This document shows, piece by piece, positions 1-4,769 of a stretch of 5,236 nucleotides of DNA. This DNA comes from Planctomycetaceae bacterium. GTDB taxonomy: Bacteria > Planctomycetota > Planctomycetia > Pirellulales > Thermoguttaceae. The DNA lies in NCBI GenBank assembly GCA_009776995.1, contig WRMR01000366.1, positions 1 through 5,236 on the forward strand. Direction: 5' to 3'. How positions within the stretch are numbered: position 1 is the first letter of the stretch; each line of letters starts with the position of its first letter. Below the pieces are notes generated by a model that saw only the letters and a list, made by a program, of their open reading frames with translations, had not been told where the DNA came from and made no database searches. Position numbers and translations under genes: made by a program.

Positions 1-119
1 GGAACGGAGCGTAACGTAGCAGAATGACCGGGTTTTGGGTGGAAACCGCCCCCTCCCCCCCCTCATCACTCCGCCCGACCACTTCGTGGCCTCTCTGCGT
101 TTCCGACTGCTGTTTCTTG

Positions 120-260
120 TGAGAACTCTCGGTTCAGGAGCCGCGCAATCATCACGTGAACATTTCCCATCAGAACCGCGCAAGTGATCGAGCGGAATGA
201 CCGCTCCATGACCGTCGCGGCTCTGAGGGATCGAACAACTGATTTCTGCGCGAGTTCTCA
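120..260. repeat. Nested inverted repeats, possible structured RNA
   Basis: Several arms pair in nested order. The outer stem is TGAGAACTC (120-128) with GAGTTCTCA (252-260), extended by CG (130-131) with CG (249-250) across one mismatch. The second stem is GAGCCGCG (138-145) with CGCGGCTC (216-223), extended by TCA (134-136) with TGA (224-226) around a bulged G137. Inside lie ATCAC (151-155) with GTGAT (184-188), and a perfect hairpin with arms 190-195 and 201-206. These stems are Watson-Crick, so they could form in RNA from either strand. The structure starts 18 bases beyond the gyrA stop and would lie at the end of the gyrA transcript. It could be a 3' stability or termination element, a separate small RNA, or a dispersed palindromic repeat. 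No known RNA family was recognised. Confidence 0.5.
190..206. repeat. Perfect 6-bp hairpin GAGCGG/CCGCTC
   Basis: GAGCGG at 190-195 and CCGCTC at 201-206 form a perfect 6-bp stem with a 5-base loop. It sits inside the larger nested structure at 120-260. The segment AGCGGAATGACCG (191-203) resembles AGCAGAATGACCG (18-30) at 12 of 13 positions, which suggests a repeated motif. No T-tract follows on either strand, so it is not called a terminator. Confidence 0.5.
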
Positions 261-277
261 AGGACACTTTCCAAGTT

Positions 278-3178
278 TCAATTTGGTTCATCACCCTTCG
301 AGATTTCTCTTTCTGGTGTATCACTCGCCCCGGCGGCATCCTTCGGAATCCGCTTGACTGCCACGAGTGTGTCACCTTCGTCAAGCGTCATGATACGGAC
401 TCCCTGGGTGTTGCGGCCCAGAATGCGGATGTCGCTGACGGCAATACGTTGAATCTGGCCTTGCGCGGTGATCATCATGACCTCATCATCGTCATAGACG
501 CGAACGGCACCAATGACCTTGCCGTTGCGTTTCGAAGCCTTGATGTCGCGCAACCCCTTGCCGCCGCGACGGATGGTCCGGTACGAACGGTTTGATGCGT
601 TCTTGCCGGTGCCGTCTGCATCCCCGTCCTCGTCCGCATTATCCTCGCCGCTTTCGATCTCATCGACCTGGACATCGTCCAGTTCCGGTTCACCAATGTC
701 TTTCACCGGTAGTTCATCGCGTTCCGGTGTTTCATCGATATCGTCGTCATCATCTCCGTTGCCATCAGCAACACCTGGCTTTTCCGCTTCGGGCACCGCG
801 TTCGGGCCGATGGGTGTTCGCTTGCCGTAGCCATTCGCACAGGCAGTCAATAATGTCCTGTCAGGCGAAGCAAGTGCCGCCGCCACAACGTAATCATCAC
901 CGACGAGCGCAATACCCTTGACGCCGCTGGCCGAGCGTCCCATCGGCCGTGCGTCGGTGTGCCGGAAGCGGATGGCCATACCGTTGGCCGTCGAAATGAA
1001 GATTTCATCGCCGGGTCCTGCCACCGCCGTGTCGATCAATTCGTCACCTTCCTTGAGTTTGATGGCGATCAACCCGCCCTTGAGCGGACGTCTGAACGCG
1101 GAAAGTTTCGTCTTTTTGACCAGTCCCTTCCGGGTAAACAACACGAGGTAATGATCCGGCGTGTCGAAATCCTTGATCGCGCGGCAGTCAGCGATTTCCT
1201 CCCCTTCGGCCAGATTGAGCATATTGACGATGGCACGGCCTTTCGATGTCGGCGGCAACTGCGGCAGGTTATAAACCTTGTGCCAATACACCTTGCCTTT
1301 GGTGGTAAAGAAGAGCAAATAATCGTGTGTGCTGGCCACGAAAAGATGCTGAATCGGGTCTTCATCGGCCACCTTTGCACCGCGACGCCCCTTGCCGCCG
1401 CGACGCTGTGCCCGGTACAGGGCGACAGGCGTCCGCTTGATGTAACCGCCATGCGAGATCGAAACGACCATGGTTTCCTCGGTAATCAGGTCTTCGATGT
1501 CAACTTCGCCGATTTCTTCGCCTGTGATTTCGGTGCGGCGTTTTTCTCCGTATTTTCGCTTGATTTCGAGCAAATCCTCGCGAATGATCTGCCGGATGTT
1601 GTTTTCGTCGGACAATATTCGCAAATACTCGTTGATGTCGGCCAGCAGGTTGCGGAACTCGTCGCCCAGCTTTTCCTGCTCGAGATTGACCAGGTGACCG
1701 AGCGTCATGCGCAGGATGGCGTCGGCCTGTACCGGCGTCAATGTGTAGTTTTCCGATGCGCCGTGTTCCTCCTGGTAGGCCGCGAAACCGTCGTCGCCCA
1801 AAGCACGGTGCAACATCGACGACGGGCATTCGATTTTCATTAACCGCTCTTTCGCTTCCGCCTGCGTTTTCGAGGTGCGAATCACGCGAATCACTTCGTC
1901 GATGTCCGCATGGGCGATCATGAGACCTTCAACGATGTGTTTCCGCTTGCGGGCACGGGCAAGTAAAAACTGCGTCCGGCGGCGAATCACGGTCTGACGG
2001 TGCCGCAGAAACTCCTCGACCATCTCCTTGTACGACATTTGTCGCGGCTTGCCATCGACCAGTGCCAGCAGGTTGATCGAAAACGTGTCCTGGAGCGGGG
2101 TAAACTGGTACAATTGGTTCAGCACGACATCCGGGTCGGCGTCCCGTTTCAAATCAAGGACAAGCCGCACCGGCTCTTTGAGATCCGATTCGTTCCGAAT
2201 GCCGGAAATGCCGACGATTTTGCCCGCATGAACCATTTCCGCGATTTTTTCTTCAATCCGGTCACGGGTTTGCTGGTACGGGATTTCTGAAACAACGATG
2301 CGGTTACGTTTTGGCGTTTCTTCAATTTGTGCACGCGCTCGTACCACAACGCTACCGCGCCCGGTCAGGTAACCGCGTCGAATGCCGCCGCGCCCGCAAA
2401 TGACGCCGCCAGTCGGAAAGTCCGGCCCCGGGCAGATGAGTAGCAATTCATCCGGCGAAATTTCCGGGCGATCAATCACCGCGACGGCCGCATCGCACAC
2501 TTCGGCGAGATTGTGCGGCGGGATACTCGTTGCCATGCCAACCGCAATGCCGCTGGTGCCGTTGACCAGAATATTCGGAAACTTTGACGGCAAGACGGTT
2601 GGTTCCGTACTCCGCTCGTCGTAAGTCGCTATGTAATCAACGGTATCGTATTCGAGGTCATCGAGCATCATTGCCGCGAACACGGACATGCGGGCTTCCG
2701 TATATCGCATGGCCGCCGCAGGCAGACCGGCAATCGAACCGAAATTTCCTTGCTTGTCAATCAGAACATGCCGCATGTTCCATTCCTGCGCCATGCGGAC
2801 CAGTGTCGGATACACAATTGCTTCACCGTGCGGGTGATAGTCGCCGCTCGTATTGCCGGCGATTTTCGCACATTTCATCCGTTTGGCATTCGGACCGAGA
2901 TTCAAGTCGTTCATGGCAACCAGGATACGACGTTGCGATGGCTTGAGACCGTCCCGCACATCCGGCAATGCGCGACTGACAATGACACTCATCGCATAAG
3001 TCAGGTAGCTGTTGCGCAATTCGTCTTCAATGGAAAACTGCTGCACTTTTCCGGCATGAATGTCCAACCCTAGCGGAAGGCCATCCGAACCTGTGGGCAA
3101 CTCCTCGTTATTTGGCTCAATATTCGATTCATCCGATTCCGGATTGTTGTCAACAGGATCAAAATCGTCAGACGACAA
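278..3178 (-). CDS. gyrA: DNA gyrase subunit A
   Basis: This is the breakage-reunion subunit of the A2B2 type IIA topoisomerase, which introduces negative supercoils into DNA in the cytoplasm using ATP hydrolysed by GyrB. The catalytic tyrosine is Y159 in AAMRYTE, preceded by R158. The winged-helix region with HPHG (115-118) and the tower and coiled-coil core run to about residue 550. The C-terminal beta-pinwheel starts near residue 570. The GyrA box QRRGGKG is at 591-597, which separates GyrA from ParC, and a related IRRGGKG is at 869-875. At 966 aa it is longer than E. coli GyrA (875 aa), because of an acidic N-terminal tail (about 37 aa) and an acidic insert near residues 797-864. The start is TTG: an in-frame TGA lies two codons upstream, no in-frame ATG occurs before residue 63, and a strong Shine-Dalgarno sequence precedes the TTG. 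Residues matching E. coli S83 and D87 are A120 and P124. Confidence 0.98.
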   Translation of the reverse strand: MSSDDFDPVDNNPESDESNIEPNNEELPTGSDGLPLGLDIHAGKVQQFSIEDELRNSYLTYAMSVIVSRALPDVRDGLKPSQRRILVAMNDLNLGPNAKRMKCAKIAGNTSGDYHPHGEAIVYPTLVRMAQEWNMRHVLIDKQGNFGSIAGLPAAAMRYTEARMSVFAAMMLDDLEYDTVDYIATYDERSTEPTVLPSKFPNILVNGTSGIAVGMATSIPPHNLAEVCDAAVAVIDRPEISPDELLLICPGPDFPTGGVICGRGGIRRGYLTGRGSVVVRARAQIEETPKRNRIVVSEIPYQQTRDRIEEKIAEMVHAGKIVGISGIRNESDLKEPVRLVLDLKRDADPDVVLNQLYQFTPLQDTFSINLLALVDGKPRQMSYKEMVEEFLRHRQTVIRRRTQFLLARARKRKHIVEGLMIAHADIDEVIRVIRTSKTQAEAKERLMKIECPSSMLHRALGDDGFAAYQEEHGASENYTLTPVQADAILRMTLGHLVNLEQEKLGDEFRNLLADINEYLRILSDENNIRQIIREDLLEIKRKYGEKRRTEITGEEIGEVDIEDLITEETMVVSISHGGYIKRTPVALYRAQRRGGKGRRGAKVADEDPIQHLFVASTHDYLLFFTTKGKVYWHKVYNLPQLPPTSKGRAIVNMLNLAEGEEIADCRAIKDFDTPDHYLVLFTRKGLVKKTKLSAFRRPLKGGLIAIKLKEGDELIDTAVAGPGDEIFISTANGMAIRFRHTDARPMGRSASGVKGIALVGDDYVVAAALASPDRTLLTACANGYGKRTPIGPNAVPEAEKPGVADGNGDDDDDIDETPERDELPVKDIGEPELDDVQVDEIESGEDNADEDGDADGTGKNASNRSYRTIRRGGKGLRDIKASKRNGKVIGAVRVYDDDEVMMITAQGQIQRIAVSDIRILGRNTQGVRIMTLDEGDTLVAVKRIPKDAAGASDTPEREISKGDEPN

Positions 3179-3181
3179 AAC

Positions 3182-3189
3182 TCACCCCC
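3182..3189 (-). promoter_or_regulatory. Extended Shine-Dalgarno of gyrA
   Basis: On the minus strand the bases read GGGGGTGA, matching the anti-Shine-Dalgarno complement GGAGGTGA at 7 of 8 positions. Three bases separate it from the TTG at 3178-3176, which is normal when the match extends through TGA. This site is what decides for the unusual TTG start. Confidence 0.75.
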
Positions 3190-3292
3190 ATGTGATGCAG
3201 AAATTCCAAAAAACAATCAGAAACGGCTACTATTAGTGGCAGCCCAAATCTACTGTCCCAGTAAGATAATCAGTCAAAAATCAGTATGTGTC

Positions 3293-3321
3293 ATTATAAC
3301 AGAAAAACACTTTTCCTGCAA
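3293..3321 (-). promoter_or_regulatory. Sigma70-type promoter for gyrA
   Basis: On the minus strand TTGCAG (3321-3316) is followed by exactly 17 bases and then a perfect TATAAT (3298-3293). A TG one base upstream of the -10 hexamer makes it an extended -10 promoter. Transcription would start near 3286, giving a leader of roughly 105-110 bases before the TTG start. The leader contains a small hairpin with perfect 5-bp arms (3251-3255 and 3259-3263), too small to call a regulator. A run of seven G (3326-3332, plus strand) lies just upstream of the -35 element. Confidence 0.7.
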
Positions 3322-3392
3322 GGTTGGGGGGGATTTCAACAGCAACCCTCTTTGTTTTTGTACAATATTTTGTTTCTGTGGTCAAAAAACCC

Positions 3393-3420
3393 TTGTTTTC
3401 AATGGGGTACAGGGTATAAT
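3393..3420 (+). promoter_or_regulatory. Sigma70-type promoter for the plus-strand genes
   Basis: TTGTTT (3393-3398) is followed by a 16-base spacer and a perfect TATAAT (3415-3420). Transcription would start near 3427 and read into the 63-aa frame at 3455 and then the ABC transporter genes. It is divergent from the gyrA promoter; the two -35 elements are 71 bases apart. No other clear promoter was seen directly before the ATPase. Confidence 0.65.
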
Positions 3421-3454
3421 GTAAAAAAACAATAGAAAATGCACGAATGCTTCG

Positions 3455-3646
3455 ATGGGCAAGAAAAAGGTCAAACCGGACGAATACAGCCTGACGCACG
3501 ACGCGTTTTTTGAGGAAATGTTCCAGATGCCAAGCCTCGGCATCGCGTTTTTGAAAAGGCTCATCCCCGGTTTCGGGTTGACGCTCTTTCACGGCCATTT
3601 TTATGACGCAAACCACGCGAAATATCGCGAAAATCAATCGATATAG
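3455..3646 (+). pseudogene. Probable truncated Rpn/YhgA-family nuclease start
   Basis: The 63-residue frame begins MGKKKVKPDEY and continues with THDAFFEEMFQMPSLGIAFL (residues 14-33). This resembles the opening of Rpn (recombination-promoting nuclease, PD-(D/E)XK) proteins, which typically start with a basic stretch and then an HD-x-FF-K-x-MF-type helix ending near a LP or IP motif. After LKRLIPGF (34-41) the resemblance ends. The protein stops at 63 aa, while full family members usually have some 250-350 aa, so the catalytic part is absent. I infer a 3'-truncated remnant. It could also be a small independent protein, because the frame is intact, sits behind a good promoter and ends 13 bases before the ATPase ATG. 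No convincing Shine-Dalgarno precedes the ATG. GC is near 52%, like the surrounding genes. Confidence 0.45.
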
Positions 3647-3659
3647 AAGAATCATCATT

Positions 3660-4349
3660 ATGCTGGAACTCAAAAAACTGAAAAAATCTTACATGGAACC
3701 GGATGGCGGCGAGTTGCCGATTCTGGACATTCCGCAATGGTCGGTCGAAGCGGGCGAACAGGTGGTCGTTGTGGGCGCAAGCGGTTGCGGTAAAACGACG
3801 ATGTTACACATCATCGCGGGTATTTTGCGGCCGACTTCCGGTCACGTCCTCATCGACGGTTGGGACACGCCGTTGCTGAGCGAAGCGGAACGCGACCAGT
3901 TCCGTGCCAGACGAATCGGCTATGTTTTTCAAACATTCAATCTGTTGCCCGGTTTTACGGCCTACGAAAACGTGTTGTTGGGCATGACCTTTGCCGGTGA
4001 CCGTAACGACAAACAACGGGCAAAATCGCTACTCGAACGCGTCGGGTTGGGACACCGCCTCACGCACAAACCGGGGCAACTTTCCGTTGGCGAACAACAG
4101 CGGGTTTCTGTAGCCCGGGCATTGGCCAACAAGCCGAAACTCGTGCTGGCCGATGAGCCGACGGCCAACGTCGATGTTGGCAACCAGCAACAGGTCATTG
4201 ACATGCTCCGGCAAACCTGCGACGAGGAAGGCGTCGCATTGATTCTTGTGACACACGCGCCGGAAGTCGCCAATCAGTTTTCCCGCATTGACAAACTCGC
4301 CGAGGTCAACCTTGTTGTCCAACGAAAACAACAGCCGGTTTTGACATGA
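3660..4349 (+). CDS. ABC transporter ATP-binding protein (MacB/LolD type)
   Basis: This 229-aa nucleotide-binding subunit is expected to work as a dimer on the cytoplasmic face of a MacB/LolCDE-type transporter, coupling ATP hydrolysis to the permease encoded downstream. All ABC motifs are present in order: Walker A GASGCGKTT (39-47, K45), Q-loop Q91 in VFQTFNLLP, signature LSVGEQQRV (141-149), Walker B LVLADEP (161-167, catalytic E166), D-loop ending at D172, and H-loop H199 in VTHAPEVA. The signature has V where the LolD/MacB group usually has G (LSGGE). From memory this variant is common in planctomycete homologues. I chose ATG 3660 because MLELKKLKKSY is the normal family start; an upstream in-frame ATG at 3603 would add 19 residues that do not fit. 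Ribosome-binding signal is weak (AGAAGA, 3645-3650). The stop overlaps the next frame by ATGA. Substrate is unknown. Confidence 0.93.
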   Translation: MLELKKLKKSYMEPDGGELPILDIPQWSVEAGEQVVVVGASGCGKTTMLHIIAGILRPTSGHVLIDGWDTPLLSEAERDQFRARRIGYVFQTFNLLPGFTAYENVLLGMTFAGDRNDKQRAKSLLERVGLGHRLTHKPGQLSVGEQQRVSVARALANKPKLVLADEPTANVDVGNQQQVIDMLRQTCDEEGVALILVTHAPEVANQFSRIDKLAEVNLVVQRKQQPVLT

Positions 4350-4504
4350 TTTCATTGAGTTACTCAGCAGGGAAGATGACAGAAAGATCAAGAGAAACAG
4401 TCCAGCATTTTGAAACAATTTTGGAAACGGTTGATGATTCTATCAGAAAAATTCGCGAAAAAATAAATCCAAAACCCGTTCGTCATGCGAGGAGGAAATC
4501 ATGA
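4346..4504 (+). CDS. Small hypothetical protein, 52 aa, coupled by ATGA overlaps
   Basis: This frame starts with an ATG overlapping the ATPase stop (ATGA, 4346-4349) and ends with a TGA overlapping the next start (ATGA, 4501-4504). That geometry is typical of termination-reinitiation coupling. The product has a polar N-terminus, a predicted amphipathic helix of about residues 13-40 (containing ETVQHFETILETVDDSIRK), and a basic tail, KPVRHARRKS (43-52). It has no cysteine, signal peptide or membrane segment, so a cytosolic protein is expected. Codons 49-50 (AGG AGG) double as the Shine-Dalgarno sequence of the following gene. An internal ATG at 4376 would give 42 aa. No Shine-Dalgarno is visible before 4346. 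I recognise no family. The alternative is that it is only an open spacer. Confidence 0.5.
   Translation: MISLSYSAGKMTERSRETVQHFETILETVDDSIRKIREKINPKPVRHARRKS
4490..4495 (+). promoter_or_regulatory. Consensus ribosome-binding site AGGAGG
   Basis: A perfect AGGAGG lies five bases before ATG 4501. It is the strongest plus-strand ribosome-binding site in the window; the ATPase and permease have only weak ones. It lies inside the coding sequence of the preceding 52-aa frame. This favours 4501 over the alternative ATG at 4519 and suggests the 72-aa protein is well translated. Confidence 0.8.
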
Positions 4505-4719
4505 AAGGGGCTAAAACAATGTCGATGGATGTCCTGGAAATTGTCCTCAAAGGTGCTGCCGATCAAGTAAAAATTACAGCCTCTGCCTTAAAATTTCTCC
4601 AGGACATCTTGCCGCCGGAGCAAGTGGCAAAAATACCATTTGATCTTGACAAGGAAATTGCCGCCGGTTTTGAGTTGGCGGACAGGGCAAGACAAATGGC
4701 GGAAGAGATGAAAAAGTGA
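4501..4719 (+). CDS. Small hypothetical helical protein, 72 aa
   Basis: I do not recognise this protein. It is mildly charged and rich in A, K, E and L, has no cysteine, tryptophan or tyrosine, and shows no signal peptide or membrane span. It probably folds as a helix from about residue 8 to 37 (SMDVLEIVLKGAADQVKITA and following), a turn at LPPEQ (37-41), and a second helix from about residue 50 to 71 (DKEIAAGFELADRARQMAEE). Translation is well supported: an ATGA overlap with the preceding frame and a consensus AGGAGG five bases upstream. A second in-frame ATG at 4519 would give 66 aa. GC is about 45%, below the flanking transporter genes. Its place between ATPase and permease suggests co-expression with the transporter, as a regulator, an adaptor, or an unrelated passenger. 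Nothing in the sequence decides between these. Confidence 0.7.
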   Translation: MKGAKTMSMDVLEIVLKGAADQVKITASALKFLQDILPPEQVAKIPFDLDKEIAAGFELADRARQMAEEMKK

Positions 4720-4769
4720 AGAATGAACCATACCTTTCAATGATCTATTCAGAAGCGATACAAACATGA
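4716..4769 (+). other. Possible 17-codon coupling frame (GTG start)
   Basis: A GTG overlaps the stop of the 72-aa gene (GTGA, 4716-4719). It opens a 17-codon frame, MKNEPYLSMIYSEAIQT, that ends in a TGA overlapping the permease start (ATGA, 4766-4769). It could carry ribosomes across the 46-base gap to the permease, which has only a weak ribosome-binding signal (AGAAG at 4751-4755). A frame this short is often open by chance, and any TGA preceded by G gives GTGA, so this is weak evidence for a real peptide. Confidence 0.2.

Larger units (their letters stand above)
1..277. other. Non-coding region downstream of gyrA
   Basis: No convincing gene is visible on either strand. The first 30 bases have early stops in all three plus frames. 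The segment has a C-rich tract (about 46-62, including a run of eight C at 55-62), a small hairpin with arms 37-42 and 46-51 (one G-T pair on the plus strand), and a CCAC/GTGG hairpin at 79-89. A much larger inverted-repeat structure lies at 120-260 and is listed separately. No GC-rich hairpin followed by a T-tract was found on either strand, so I do not call an intrinsic terminator for gyrA. Confidence 0.6.
4344..4769 (+). other. Low-GC cassette between ATPase and permease, flanked by ACATGA
   Basis: ACATGA occurs at 4344-4349, covering the ATPase stop, and at 4764-4769, covering the permease start. The two ATGs (4346 and 4766) are exactly 420 bases apart and in the same frame. GC in the interval is low: 57 of 150 bases at 4351-4500 and 42-47% per 60-base line at 4501-4740, against 57-60% in sampled lines of the ATPase and 58% at 4801-4860 in the permease. 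The simplest reading is that the ATPase stop once overlapped the permease start as ATGA, and this segment was inserted there with duplication of up to six bases. The repeat is short and partly explained by the start/stop overlap itself. No terminal inverted repeats or transposase were found. Confidence 0.4.

Noticed and set aside
46..62. G-rich tract on the minus strand as a G-quadruplex or terminator
   Set aside because: The runs are too irregular for a confident four-run quadruplex, and there is no T-tract for an intrinsic terminator.
129..251. A tRNA or known small RNA gene within the structured region
   Set aside because: A GGTTC-like and a GAAC-like segment exist, but there is no cloverleaf, anticodon arm or known consensus.
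555..1408. Near-identical nucleotide stretches encoding the two RRGGKG motifs of GyrA (555-575 and 1388-1408) as a DNA repeat
   Set aside because: The similarity follows from the repeated protein motif in two blades of the C-terminal domain, which is normal for GyrA.
959..1843. A 294-codon plus-strand open frame inside gyrA
   Set aside because: It is fully antisense to a strongly supported gyrA, has no recognisable domain, and arises from the codon bias of the minus-strand gene.
3603..3662. Earlier ATG for the ABC ATPase
   Set aside because: The added 19 residues do not resemble the family, no ribosome-binding site precedes it, and it would overlap the upstream frame. ATG 3660 gives the usual start.
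3281..3673. A 130-codon minus-strand open frame between gyrA and the ATPase
   Set aside because: It would run through both predicted promoters and antisense to the Rpn-like frame. It has low-complexity hydrophobic and basic content and no recognisable family.
4346..4719. The 52-aa and 72-aa frames as one gene broken by a frameshift
   Set aside because: The clean ATGA overlap and the AGGAGG placed exactly before the second ATG point to two separate coupled genes.
4352..4743. TCATTGA (4352-4358) and TCAATGA (4737-4743) as terminal inverted repeats of the inserted segment
   Set aside because: Only 7 bp, AT-rich, and not at equal distances from the edges, so chance is likely.
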